Source: Diplonema papillatum
Taxonomy: Eukaryota > Euglenozoa > Diplonemea > Diplonemida > Diplonemidae
Direction: 5' to 3'
DNA length: 64,000 nt
NCBI GenBank assembly: GCA_030068145.1
Contig: JAPJBO010000304.1
Coordinates: 124,001 to 188,000 of the forward strand
Made by a program: the position numbers and the translations under genes. Positions 32,091 to 44,060 of this stretch are shown here, piece by piece (position 1 is the first letter of the stretch; every line of letters starts with the position of its first letter). The notes beneath the pieces are model-generated. The model was not told the DNA's origin. It did not search any database and saw nothing but the letters and a program-made list of their open reading frames with translations.

Positions 32091-32567
32091 AAACCAATCC
32101 AGCACAAGACGGCGACCGCCAGACGGACATTCATCTGGCGCCAGCGTCATCCTTCCGCACGCATCGACAAGAAATGGCCACGTTTTCGCGATCAGACTTC
32201 GAGCGTGAAAATGGGGGCGTTGAAGTGCGGCGTGTTCGCGACCGAGAGGTCGCTGGGGCCCGTGCGTCTGGCCCCCACTCGGAAACGGGAGAAGACCGTC
32301 ATCCGGCGCCAGCATAGCCGATTCGCGGATGAACGACGCGTTGTACACTGAAAATGTGTACTCAGCCGCCGCCGTCTTCATACTGGACGCGGGCACCCCT
32401 TCCTTTGTCCGAAGCCCCAGCTTGCTCGACGAGCCCCATTCTGTGTGAAACCAATCCCCCCCCCCCGCGGCGGCAGCACAAGACGGCGACCGCCAGACAG
32501 ACATTCATCTGGCGCCAGCGTCATCCTTTCGCGCGTATCGACAATAAAAAGGCCACATTTTTCGCAA
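32090..32567 (-). pseudogene. Copied 3' end of the giant membrane-protein gene
   Basis: The minus strand repeats, with changes, the cytoplasmic tail of the gene (ASFIRESAMLAPDDGLLPFP, PHFHA..., and the spacer GGCGCCAGCGTCATCC on the plus strand, seen at 32133 and 32514). About 355-bp spacing separates the two junctions (GTGTGAAACCAATCC at about 32086 and 32445). The tail copy lacks the membrane helix. Same exon-edge duplication as elsewhere, here at the last exon. Confidence 0.75.
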
Positions 32568-35500
32568 TCAGATTTCGAGCGTGAAAATGGGGGCGTTGAA
32601 GTGCGGCGTGTTCGCGACCGAGAGGTCGCTGGAATCGTCGAAGGCCATGACCGGGTTGCCGCCGCCCGACGGGAGCCGGCTGAGCTGCGAGCGGCGGAGC
32701 GTGCCTGTGGGGCTCGGGTTGCCGGTGTTGTTGAGGCTCGCGTGCGCGAGGGAGAACGGCGCGCGGCCGTTCCGGCCGAGGAGGACGGCGCGCGAGCGGG
32801 TGGGGACGCCAGCGGCGACGACGGGCAATGCGGACATGGCCGGCAGGAACGCGGCCCCGGGGGGCCCGTGCGTCGGGCCCCCGCTCGGAAACGGGAGAAG
32901 ACCGTCATCCGGCGCCAGCATAGCCGATTCGCGCATGAACGACGCGTCGTACACTAAAGACGTGTACTCATCCGGCGGCGACGCCGCCGTCTTCGTACTG
33001 GACGCGGGCACCCCTTCGTCCTCCGAAGCCCCAACCAGCCCCTCCCTATGCGAAACCAACCCACCCGCCGGCGGCAGCACCACCCGCTTGACGAAGACGG
33101 CGACCGCCAGGCAGAGGAGCAAGGCGGCAGCAACCAAGAACAGCATGAGCAGCGTCGGATCGTCGCCGCCTGCGGCGGTTCGCTCGCAGTCTTCGACGGG
33201 GCCGCCGGGCCGGGTGGCCCCTGTGGCCATGCACGTGCAGATGAAGGTGCCTGCGGTGGCTAAATCGGGGTCCGCACACTGCTGCAGCCGCGCCTCGCCG
33301 CAGGGCGCCGACGCGTTCAGGCACTCGTCGGCGGGCGATCCGGGGGCGGGGGTGGCGCTGCCTGGTGCGGTGGTCGTCGGGGGCCGCGTGGCACCCGGAG
33401 CAAGCGTGTCGGGCGCACGAGTTGTAGATGCTAAGGGAGGGTGGGTATCACCAGGCGCAAGCGTGGCCGGCACATCGGTTGTAGGCGATACAGTTGGTAC
33501 CAGAGTGGACGGTTTCACCGTCACGGGACTGTGGGTATCACCAGGTGCAAGCGTACGAGGCGCACCGGTTGTAGGTGCTACAGTTGGTACCAGAGTGGAC
33601 GGTGTCATCGTTACGGGGCTGTGGGTATCACCAGGTGCAAGCGTACGAGGCGCACCGGTTGTAGGCGATACAGTTGGAACCAGAGTGGACGGTTTCACCG
33701 TCACGGGACTGTGGGTATCGCCAGGTGCAAGCGTACGAGGCGCACCGGTTGTAGGTGATACAGTTGGTACCTGAGTGGACGGTGTCATCGTCACGGGACT
33801 GTGGGTATCACCAGGTGCAAGCGTACGAGGCACACCGGTTGTAGGTGATACAGATGGTACCTGAGTGGACGGTGTCATCGTCACGGGGCTGTGGGTATCG
33901 CCAGGTGCAAGCGTACGAGGCACACCGGTTGTAGGTGATACAGATGGTACCTGAGTGGACGGTGTCATCGTCACGGGGCTGTGGGTATCACCAGGTGCAA
34001 GCGTACGAGGCGCACCGGTTGTAGGTGATACAGTTGGAACCAGAGTGGACGGTTTCACCGTCACGGGGCTGTGGGTATCACCAGGTGCAAGCGTACGAGG
34101 CGCACCGGTTGTAGGTGATACAGTTGGTACCAGAGTGGACGGTCTCATCGTCACGGGACTGTGGGTATCACCAGGTGCAAGTGTATGAGGCGCACCAGTT
34201 GTAGGTGATACAGTTGGCACCAGAGTGGACGGTGTCATCGTCAGGGGAGGATGGGTATCACCAGGTGCCAGCGTATGAGGAGCACCGGTTGTAGGTGATA
34301 CAGTAGGCACCAGAGTGGACGGTTTCATCGTCAGGGGGCTGTGGGTATCACCAGGTGCAAGCGTACTGGCCGTAGGTGCTGCAGTTGGCGCCAGAGAGGA
34401 CGGTGTCACCGTCATGGGACTGTGGGTATCACCAGGTGCAAGCGTGACGGGCATACTGGTTGTAGGGACTACAGCTGGCACCAGAGTTGGCGGCGCCATC
34501 GTCAGGGGAGGATGGGAATCACCAGGCGCAAGCGTGGCAGGCACACCGGCCGTAGGTGCTGCAGTTTGCGCCAGAGTGGACGGTGTCACCGTCAGGGGAC
34601 TGTGGGCATCACCAGGTGCAAGCGTATGAGGCGTACCGGTTTTAGGTGATACAGTAGGCACTAGAGTGGGCGGTGTCATCGTCAGGGGACTGTGGGTATC
34701 ACCGGGTGCAAGCGTGTCAGCAGCACTGGTTGCAGGGACTGCAGTTGACACCAAAGTGGGCGGTGGCGACAAAGTGCCCGGGACCAAGGTAGACGGCGCC
34801 ATTGACAGAGGACCGCGGGTTTCCCCGGGCGCAAGCGTGCCAGACGCAGTCGCAGGCGGCACTGCAGTCGGAACCCCAGCAGGGGGAGCACTCGTCGTTG
34901 CTGGCAGTGCCGTCGCACCAGTCGGTGCTTCAGACGGAACAACCGTAGCGGGGTCCCTGGCGGGTGGCGACGAAGTGTCCGGCGCAAACGTGGGAGGTGC
35001 CCTTGTTGCCGGTCCAGACGTCGTTGGCGCTGAAGTGAGAGGCGCCGATGTAGCTGGGGCAGGCGTAAGCGGAACTGGAGTAGTCGGTGCGATTGTGTCT
35101 GGCACGGGCGTTGAAGGCGCCGAAGTGGGCGGCGTCGATGTGGTCGGAGCAGACGTGAGCGGAGCTCGAGATGGCGGCGCAAGTGTGTCCGGAGCCACCG
35201 TCGACGGTGCCGAAGTAACTGGCGCTGACGTGTCGGGGGCAGATGTAAGCGGTGCTGTAGTAGCGGGCGCACCTGTGTCTGGAGCAGACGTCGCTGGCGC
35301 CGAAGTAAGCGGTGCTGAAGTGGGTGGCGCAATTGTGCCCGGTGCAGCTGTGTCTGGAGCAGCCGTCAAAGTAACTGGCGCTGACGTGGCGGGAGCAGAT
35401 GAAGTAGCTGGTGCGCCTGTGCCTGGAGCAGCCGTCGACGGTGCCGAAGTAACTGGCGCTGACGTGTCGGGGGCAGATGTAAGCGGTGCTGTAGTAGCGG

Positions 35501-37470
35501 GCGCACCTGTGTCTGGAGCAGACGTCGCTGGCGCCGAAGTAAGCGGTGCTGAAGTGGGTGGCGCAATTGTGCCCGGTGCAGCTGTGTCTGGAGCAGCCGT
35601 CAAAGTAACTGGCGCTGACGTGGCGGGAGCAGATGAAGTAGCTGGTGCGCCTGTGCCTGGAGCAGCCGTCGACGGTGCCGAAGTAACTGGCGCTGACGTG
35701 TCGGGGGCAGATGTAAGCGGTGCTGTAGTAGCGGGCGCATCTGTGTCTGGAGCAGACGTCGCTGGCGCCGAAGTAAACAGTGCTGAAGTAGGTGGCGCAA
35801 TTGTGCCCGGTGCAACTGTGTCTGGAGCAGCCGTCAAAGTAACTGGCGCTGACGTGGCGGGAGCAGATGAAGTAGCTGGTGCGCCTGTGCCTGGAGCAGC
35901 CGTCGACGGTGCCGAAGTAACTGGCGCTGACGTGTCGGGGGCAGATGTAAGCGGTGCTGTAGTAGCTGGTGCACCTGTGTCTGGAGCAAATGTCGATGGC
36001 GTCGATGTATGCGGTGCTGGAGTAGCTGGTGCAACTGTGTCTGGAGCAGCCGTCAAAGTAACTGGCGCTGACGTGGCGGGAGCAGATGAAGTAGCTGGTG
36101 CACCTGTGTCTGGAACAGACGTCGTTGGCGTCGTCGAAGTAAGCGGCGCTGCAGTAGGTGGCGCAAGTGTGCCCGGCGCAATCGTGCCTGGAGCAGCCGT
36201 CGACGGCGCCGAAGTAACTGGCGCTGTCGTGGCGGGAGACGCAAGCGGAGCTGAAGTAGCTGGTGCACCTGTGGAGTCTGGGGCAGCCGAAGGCGCCGAA
36301 GTAAGCGGTGCTGAAGTAGGTGGCGCAATCGTGTCCAGAGCTGCCGTAGATGGCGCCAGAGAATCCGGCGGTGACGTGACGGGAGCAGATGCAACAGTGT
36401 CTGGGGCAGACGTTGACGGCGCCGAAGTAAGCGGTGAAGAAGGTGGCGCAATCGTGTCCGGTGCTGAAGTAGCTGGTGCGCCTGTGTCTGGGGCAGACGT
36501 CGATGACGCCGAAATAAGGGGCGCTGAAGTAGGCGGCGCAATTGTGTCCAGGGCAATTGTGTCTGGAGCAGCCGTCAACGGTGTCAAAGTAGCTGAAGTA
36601 GCTGGTGCGCCTGTGTCCGGGGCAGCCGTCGATGACGCCGAAGTAAGCGGTGCCGACGTGGCGGGTGCAGACGTAAGCGGCACTGCAGTACGCGGCGCAA
36701 CTGTGCCCGGAGGGGACGTTTGCGGCCCCGTGGCTACCGGCGCCGCTGTGGCCACGGCGGACGTTTGCGGCGCCGGAGTAAGCGGCGCGATCGTGTCCGA
36801 AGCTGATGCAAGCGGAGCTGAAGTAGCCGGTGTGCCTGTGTCTGGGGACGTCGATGACGCCGAAGTATGCGGCGCTGAAGTAGGCGGCGCAATTGTGTCC
36901 GGAGCAGCCGTCGACGGTGTGAAAGTAACTGGCGCTGACGTGGCGGATGCAAGCGGTGCTGAAGTAGCTGGTACGCCCGTGTCTGGGGCTGTCGTGCCGA
37001 CGAACACGAAGAACGGCTCCGCATCGCCACCCCCGCCGCATGTCCCTTCGAACGCATTCCACGTCAGCCCCCACATCAGACCCCATTTCGCAGCACCCCT
37101 CAACTCCACGCCGTCGATTTCCCACCCATCCGAGTGCCCTCGCAACGCCTTCACCGACACTCGATCCACTTCACTCAACGCGAATGGACAGCTTTCGGTG
37201 CGCACGTCCACGAGTGACCCATCAGCCGGGTCCTCTACGACGCCCGCAAAGTGCACGGTCCCCCGCCGGGAGTGCAGGAACACGGGGAAAGCGTCGGCGG
37301 AGCCGGCGCCCGTGGCGTTCCGCGTCCGCCACCGCGTCTCGACCGAGTGCGCGGCGGGGCGGCCGGCGAGGTTGAACCACTCCGCTTCCGCCCGTTCCGG
37401 GTCGCTGGGGGCGATCGCCACCGGCGCGCCGTTTGAGCCCGGCGCGTGCATCACTCGCCAACGCCCGTCT
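32568..37470 (-). CDS. Giant mucin-like membrane protein, exon 3 (last)
   Basis: Acceptor TTCAACTCTACAAAACAG at 37471-37488; the exon adds one base to complete AGA (phase 2 in exon 2), giving VEILR-DGRWRVMHAPGS. In order: the end of the last beta-sandwich module (EWFNLAGRPAAHSVETRWRT, HFAGVVEDPADGS); an ~800-residue Thr/Ser/Pro/Ala stalk of SAPDTGAPATSAPLT-type repeats (to about 34930); a second stalk of ~14 units of 30 residues (LAPGDTHSPVTMTPSTLVPT); an EGF-like knot (DECLNASAPCGE ... FICTCMATG); a transmembrane helix (LLMLFLVAAALLLCLAVAVF); and a ~190-residue tail ending FNAPIFTLEI at the stop 32568-32570. Such stalks are usually heavily O-glycosylated and extend a head domain from the surface. 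Known: domain architecture logic. Inferred: cell-surface adhesion or coat role. Confidence 0.8.
33440..34760. repeat. 90-bp coding minisatellite (30-residue stalk unit)
   Basis: CTGTGGGTATCACCAGGTGC recurs every 90 bp from about 33527, most similar in the middle and diverging at both ends. In frame with the stalk. The antisense frames across 32.6-37.7 kb are by-products of these repeats. Confidence 0.9.
34930..36990. repeat. Degenerate 15-18 bp coding repeats with a ~234-bp higher-order unit
   Basis: Thr/Pro/Ala-coding variants of GGCGCTGAAGTAGC. Segments at 35222-35455, 35456-35689 and 35690-35923 repeat one another almost exactly (about 234 bp), an in-frame expansion of a 78-residue block. 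Confidence 0.85.
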
Positions 37471-38061
37471 CTGTTTTGTAGAGTTGAAGTTCGCAAACCA
37501 GGATGGACGCAAACCGAAAATACTCGAGGGACTGCCCTGTGCTTACTTGTAGAAACCAATACAACCACAAAGTGGGTCTTTTTTGTTGAACGCTTAAACC
37601 CAAATTTACCTGTGTTTCGTGTGGGCTACAGCACATTTACCTCCTTTGAGATTTGGAATATTGTTGCGAAAGTGGGGAGTCATCGGCATGCTGATGAGTG
37701 CCACACTTTGAGAATTCGCAACTGACAGTCTGCTCAACTAATCCCCTGGTGCTTATACAAAATGTGTGTACGAAGGACCTGTTTTGTATCGTTACATGGC
37801 AGGTTCCAACGCTGCCAACTTTCTTTTTTGTACTGACATGTCCAGCGTGGTATGTTGTTCCAAAACAAAAAGAAATGACTGAGAAGTGAATTGAGCACCC
37901 GGTAAGAGAACGAGCAAACTGATTTGGCACCTCAATTTCTTATTTTCTTTTTCTAACTGAAGCACGTCACCAAAACTCCTTGCCAAACAAACAAAGGTCG
38001 CAAGACACCAAACTGATCGTCCTTCGGGATCGACGGTAACGCAAAAAGAATAAAGGCAAAC
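37471..38061 (-). other. Intron 2 of the giant gene (591 bp) with an inserted repeat
   Basis: Donor CTCAG then GTTTGCC, acceptor ending GAACTTCAACTCTACAAAACAG (read as two parts). It contains a copy of the AAATACTCGAGG dispersed repeat at about 37515-37765. The donor GTTTGC is complementary, allowing G-U, to GCGAAC of the acceptor block. Confidence 0.75.
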
Positions 38062-40547
38062 CTGAGGATTTCGACTGTCTTCACTATCCAATCGTCGGTG
38101 CTCCCGCCGCTGGCAGCCGCGTCGTGCGCGATGCTCACGTAAACGACCTCGTCCACGGCGAACGGTGCGTCGCTCCTCGCGTAGTACGTCTCTCCCGCGC
38201 CCGCCCCCGCCCGCGTGTCGACGAGCACCGTCCGGTTGCGGCTGTGCGCGTGCACCAGGTACCGCGCGGCGGTCGCAGCGCCCGGCTGGCCGTCGGTCGT
38301 CACCCGCACCTCGAGCCGAAACGCGGCGGCGGGCGCGGCCGTGGGCGGGCTAACGGAGGCCGGCGCGGCGGTGGCGAGGCGCACGAACGTGTAGTTGGCG
38401 CCGACTGCGTCGACGCCGCCGCTGTAGGCGGCCCACGCCCGCCCCCACATCGCCGTGTGGCCGCCAAACCCGTCGGCAACCTCCACCGACTGCACCAGCC
38501 AAGGGTCGCCGCTGTTGCTCGCGAGCGACCGCAACGTCACCTCCCTCAGCTCCTCCAACGGAAACGGACAAGCAGTCGACCCCACCACGTGCAGGCTTGC
38601 CGCCGCCGGGTCGTAAACCACCCCCGCGTAGTGCACCGCGGCGTCCGAATGGTAGAAGACGGTGAAAATGTCCGTCGACCCGCTGCCGGCGCCGCCGGCC
38701 GTCGTCCACCGGGTCTCGATCGCATGCACGGAGCCTCTGGGGTTTAGGTCGAAGTATTCGACTGTAAACAGCTCCGGGTGGCTTGAGTTGTCGTCGACCC
38801 TCGCGATGCCGTGCCCAACATCCGGGGGGTATAGGGGCATCCACGTCAGGTTCCGGAAGATGTCGGCCGACGCGATGGACCACCCGTGGCCCGCCGTGTT
38901 CAGCGCTTCGTTGAACGCGATGGAAACGTGGCTCAGCTCCTCGACGGGGTACCGGGAGGCGACGCTCACACGGATCAACTCGCCACTGCCGGCGGCCGGG
39001 ACCGTGTGCACAACCGAGCTGTCGTAAAACGCGAAGACCACGTCGAACGGGTGCGCCGTGCTCGCGTGCAGCACGCTCGCCGTCTGGATCCGGAGATGCA
39101 CTTCGTGCATCTCCGGGTCCAGGGGGACCGCCGCCGGCGCCGGCGTCGCGGGAGCCGGCGCCGCGGCCGGCGCCGCGGGGTCCTCGAAAACCCACTCGCC
39201 GTCTCCGGCGGCCACTTCGCCGTAGAACGCGCCCCAGGTCGCGCCCCACAGCTGCGTGTGTCCACCAGCCCGCAGCAGCTCGACGCTCGCGAGGTGCCAA
39301 GCGTCGGCGGCGGCGGCGGCGCCGCCGCACGCCGTTCGAACCGACACGCTGCGCAGCTCTTCTACTGGGAACGCGCAGCTTTCGGAGGCGACTACCCTCA
39401 CGTCGCTGACCGTCGTGTTGTGCACGACGCCGGCGAAGTGCACAACCCCGGCTGCCGAGTGGTAGAACACCGCGAAAGTGTCCACCGACCCGGAATCCGA
39501 CAGCGTGTCCGTGTGGAACCGTGTTGTGACGGTGTACCTCCGGGGTTTCGGGTCCAGGTCGACGAACCCAAGTGGTCTGTCCTTAGTCACGACGCCCGGT
39601 CCAGATGGATCGGCGAGGCTTGGTGCTTGCAGGACGTGCCAAGCGTCGTTTCTGTACAGCTCGACGCTCCACACGCCCCAACCGTCGGGGGGCCCCCCGG
39701 TGATGGCTGTCCCCACGTGCGTGATACTGACGCAGACCAGCTGCTCCGCGGGAAAAGCAACGTCCGCCGCCGCGTACGCCACCTCTGCCGCCGCAGCGCC
39801 CGCCTTTGCCTCCAACGCCGCCACCACCGCCCCGCCGTGAAAGTGGAACTCCACCAAAAACCGGTCTCCCGTCGCGTCCCCGGCGCCCGGCCCCGTCGTC
39901 ACCCGCGCATGCACCGCCGCCGGCGGCGCGGCAACCGCAGGTGGTCGGGGCGTATCCGGCGCTGCGGTGTCAGGCGCCGCCGTCCGGTCGTCCACCAGCC
40001 ACGCCTCGAAGGAGGAACCCTCCCCGACCGAGCCGCCTGCGGCACCCCCCCACGTGACACCCGACAGAGGCGCGAAAACCCCGTTTTTTTCGAGGTCCAC
40101 GTGGTCGACTGCCCACGAATCGCCGTTCCCTGTGGCCAGGGCGCGGACGGACACGTTGCGGAGGAGGTTCGCGGGGAAGGGGCTGCTGGCGGTCGCGATG
40201 ACCCAGATGGAGGACCGGCCCGGCTTGTGCACGACGCCGGCGTAGTGGACGTACCCGTCGAAGTGAAAGAAGACGGGGAAGATTTCAGCGGAGCCAGCGG
40301 CGGCGGCGGAGGCGGTGTACCACACGGAGCGTATGGTGTGGCGGGCGGGCCGGGGGCTCGGGTCGAAGAACTCGACGTGCACGAGGCTGCCGTCCAGCTT
40401 CACCCAAGCGGTTTCCCCGCCGGCGTCGGGGACGTGCATCCGCCGCCAGGAACCTCCCCGCCACACTTCCGCGTACTCAATCAGCCACCCGTTCGCCGTC
40501 GTCGCTTCGATGCTGACGAACACCAGCTCTTCCACTGGCTGCGACAC
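38062..40547 (-). CDS. Giant mucin-like membrane protein, exon 2
   Basis: Begins GTG-TCG-CAG directly after the acceptor ...ACTCTAAAAAAAG and joins in phase 0 to exon 1 (VTVAAE-VSQPVEELVFVSIE). 828 codons plus 2 nt to the donor. It encodes repeated ~110-residue beta-sandwich modules of two alternating kinds: one with '(F/Y)PVEEL..VSI......GW.I....(I/L)(F/Y)R' (for example DGWGVWSVELYRNDAWHVLQ) and one with 'T..GSGSxDxFxVFYHS...VHYAGVV.' (for example FTVFYHSDAAVHYAGVVYDP). Strand order and the terminal Trp resemble PLAT/LH2 domains, but the match is mine by eye. A short Ala/Pro/Thr linker separates pairs (TAAPDTAAPDTPRPPAV). All modules are probably extracellular. Confidence 0.8.
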
Positions 40548-43500
40548 CTTTTTTTAGAGTTACAGTTCGCTTGCGAAATTTTGGGGGAGAAACGTGGTTT
40601 CGTTTTCAAGCGAATTTGCCTCTCATGTAAGCTTGATGCTAGCATCAAGTCTTCTTCGCCGAAACGCGAGGAGGGGGGGGGATTTTTTGTGTTAACAATG
40701 CATTGTTGGTACTAAAAATTAGTAGTTGGCAGCGTACTAAAAGCAACTCACCAAATCAGGTGAAAAGCCGCTAGTGCGCACAAACAAACGGAAGCGCCAT
40801 ACTAATTTTTTTTTGAGTTGAAGTTTGCTTAAGAATCCGGGACTTGAGACATTTTCACAGGGTTTTATACGCGCCGTAAGGGCTTCCCCTTGTTGGGTGG
40901 TGCCAAAAGAAGTGGTTCTTGTTCAAAGCCCGCGGCGGCGGCGGTGGGCCACACGGAGCGTATGGTGTGGCGGGCGGGCCGGGGGCTCGGGTCGAAGAAC
41001 TCGACGTGCACGAGGCTGCCGTCCAGCTTCACCCAAGCGGTTTCCCCGCCGGCGTCGGGGACGTGCATCCGCCGCCAGGAACCTCCCCGCCACACTTCCG
41101 CGTACTCAATCAGCCACCCGTTCGCCGTCGTCGCTTCGATGCTGACGAACACCAGCTCTTCCACTGGCTGCGACACCTTTTTTTAGAGTTACAGTTCGCT
41201 TGCGAAATTTTGGGGGAGAAACGTGGTTTCGTTTTCAAGCGAAATTTGCCTCTCATGTAGGCTTGATGCTAGCATCAAGTCTTCTTCGCCGAAACGCGAG
41301 GGGGGGGGGATTTTTTTTTGAGTTGAAGTTTGCTTAAGAATCCGGGACTTGAGACATTTTCACAGGGTTTTATACGCGCCGTAAGGGCTTCCCCTTGTTG
41401 GGTGGTGCCAAAAGAAGTGGTTCTTGTTCAAAGCCCGCGGCGGCGGCGGTGGGCCACACGGAGCGTATGGTGTGGCGGGCGGGCCGGGGGCTCGGGTCGA
41501 AGAACTCGACGTGCACGAGGCTGCCGTCCAGCTTCACCCAAGCGGTTTCCCCGCCGGCGTCGGGGACGTGCATCCGCCGCCAGGAACCTCCCCGCCACAC
41601 TTCCGCGTACTCAATCAGCCACCCGTTCGCCGTCGTCGCTTCGATGCTGACGAACACCAGCTCTTCCACTGGCTGCGACACCTTTTTTTAGAGTTACAGT
41701 TCGCTTGCGAAATTTTGGGGGAGAAACGTGGTTTCGTTTTCAAGCGAATTTGCCTCTCATGTAAGCTTGATGCTAGCATCAAGTCTTCTTCGCCGAAACG
41801 CGAGGAGGGGGGGGGATTTTTTGTGTTAACAATGCATTGTTGGTACTAAAAATTAGTAGTTGGCAGCGTACTAAAAGCAACTCACCAAATCAGGTGAAAA
41901 GCCGCTAGTGCGCACAAACAAACGGAAGCGCCATACTAATTTTTTTTTGAGTTGAAGTTTGCTTAAGAATCCGGGACTTGAGACATTTTCACAGGGTTTT
42001 ATACGCGCCGTAAGGGCTTCCCCTTGTTGGGTGGTGCCAAAAGAAGTGGTTCTTGTTCAAAGCCCGCGGCGGCGGCGGTGGGCCACACGGAGCGTATGGT
42101 GTGGCGGGCGGGCCGGGGGCTCGGGTCGAAGAACTCGACGTGCACGAGGCTGCCGTCCAGCTTCACCCAAGCGGTTTCCCCGCCGGCGTCGGGGACGTGC
42201 ATCCGCCGCCAGGAACCTCCCCGCCACACTTCCGCGTACTCAATCAGCCACCCGTTCGCCGTCGTCGCTTCGATGCTGACGAACACCAGCTCTTCCACTG
42301 GCTGCGACACCTTTTTTTAGAGTTACAGTTCGCTTGCGAAATTTTGGGGGAGAAACGTGGTTTCGTTTTCAAGCGAATTTGCCTCTCATGTAAGCTTGAT
42401 GCTAGCATCAAGTCTTCTTCGCCGAAACGCGAGGAGGGGGGGGGATTTTTTGTGTTAACAATGCATTGTTGGTACTAAAAATTAGTAGTTGGCAGCGTAC
42501 TAAAAGCAACTCACCAAATCAGGTGAAAAGCCGCTAGTGCGCACAAACAAACGGAAGCGCCATACTAATTTTTTTTTGAGTTGAAGTTTGCTTAAGAATC
42601 CGGGACTTGAGACATTTTCACAGGGTTTTATACGCGCCGTAAGGGCTTCCCCTTGTTGGGTGGTGCCAAAAGAAGTGGTTCTTGTTCAAAGCCCGCGGCG
42701 GCGGCGGTGGGCCACACGGAGCGTATGGTGTGGCGGGCGGGCCGGGGGCTCGGGTCGAAGAACTCGACGTGCACGAGGCTGCCGTCCAGCTTCACCCAAG
42801 CGGTTTCCCCGCCGGCGTCGGGGACGTGCATCCGCCGCCAGGAACCTCCCCGCCACACTTCCGCGTACTCAATCAGCCACCCGTTCGCCGTCGTCGCTTC
42901 GATGCTGACGAACACCAGCTCTTCCACTGGCTGCGACACCTTTTTTTAGAGTTACAGTTCGCTTGCGAAATTTTGGGGGAGAAACGTGGTTTCGTTTTCA
43001 AGCGAAATTTGCCTCTCATGTAGGCTTGATGCTAGCATCAAGTCTTCTTCGCCGAAACGCGAGGGGGGGGGGATTTTTTTTTGAGTTGAAGTTTGCTTAA
43101 GAATCCGGGACTTGAGACATTTTCACAGGGTTTTATACGCGCCGTAAGGGCTTCCCCTTGTTGGGTGGTGCCAAAAGAAGTGGTTCTTGTTCAAAGCCCG
43201 CGGCGGCGGCGGTGGGCCACACGGAGCGTATGGTGTGGCGGGCGGGCCGGGGGCTCGGGTCGAAGAACTCGACGTGCACGAGGCTGCCGTCCAGCTTCAC
43301 CCAAGCGGTTTCCCCGCCGGCGTCGGGGACGTGCATCCGCCGCCAGGAACCTCCCCGCCACACTTCCGCGTACTCAATCAGCCACCCGTTCGCCGTCGTC
43401 GCTTCGATGCTGACGAACACCAGCTCTTCCACTGGCTGCGACACCTTTTTTTAGAGTTACAGTTCGCTTGCGAAATTTTGGGGGAGAAACGTGGTTTCGT

Positions 43501-44060
43501 TTTCAAGCGAAATTTGCCTCTCATGTAGGCTTGATGCTAGCATCAAGTCTTCTTCGCCGAAACGCGAGGGGGGGGGGATTTTTTTTTGAGTTGAAGTTTG
43601 CTTAAGAATCCGGGACTTGAGACATTTTCACAGGGTTTTATACGCGCCGTAAGGGCTTCCCCTTGTTGGGTGGTGCCAAAAGAAGTGGTTCTTGTTCAAA
43701 GCCCGCGGCGGCGGCGGTGGGCCACACGGAGCGTATGGTGTGGCGGGCGGGCCGGGGGCTCGGGTCGAAGAACTCGACGTGCACGAGGCTGCCGTCCAGC
43801 TTCACCCAAGCGGTTTCCCCGCCGGCGTCGGGGACGTGCATCCGCCGCCAGGAACCTCCCCGCCACACTTCCGCGTACTCAATCAGCCACCCGTTCGCCG
43901 TCGTCGCTTCGATGCTGACGAACACCGGCTCTTCCACTGGCTGCGACACCTTTTTTAGAGTTACAGTTCGCTTGCGAAATTTTGGGGGGAGAAACTTGGT
44001 TTCGTTTTCAGGCGAAACTTGCCTCGCATGTAAGCTTGATGCTAGCATCAAGTCTTCTTC
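40548..44060 (-). repeat. Tandem array of six extra copies of the exon-2 start, inside intron 1
   Basis: Acceptor plus first ~76 codons of exon 2 recur with exon starts at about 41176, 41681, 42310, 42939, 43444 and 43949. Spacing from the genuine start at 40547 is 629, 505, 629, 629, 505 and 505 bp. The 629-bp units carry a 124-bp insert absent from the 505-bp ones. Each copy leaves exon 2 after RHTIRSVW, continues PTAAAAGFEQEPLLLAPPNK and meets TAA after LRRV. No donor follows. Copies are almost identical; the most distal has L to P in PVEELVF. A seventh, short piece lies at 44905-44971. Confidence 0.95.
40690..40800 (+). repeat. 124-bp TTAACAATGCATTGTT insert in the array
   Basis: GTGTTAACAATGCATTGTTG ... 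TACTAAAAATTAGTAGTTGG ... TAGTGCGCACAAACAAACGG, present before exon starts 40547, 41681-42310 and 42310-42939 units and missing from the 505-bp units. Contains short palindromes (AACAATGCATTGTT, CTAAAAATTAG). Related copies at 18205-18312 and 56685-56740. Confidence 0.8.

Noticed and set aside
34666-37725. 1019-residue plus-strand frame rich in Gly/Ala/Val opposite the stalk of the giant gene
   Set aside because: It mirrors the Thr/Pro/Ser-coding repeats of the minus strand; periods of 15-18 and 90 bp keep several frames open. The minus strand has the signal peptide, membrane helix, EGF-like knot and exact exon phases.
38886-40715. 609-residue plus-strand frame opposite exon 2 and similar Arg-rich frames opposite exon 1
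   Set aside because: Arg/Val/His-rich antisense frames are common opposite GC-rich coding DNA. The beta-sandwich module pattern is only on the minus strand.
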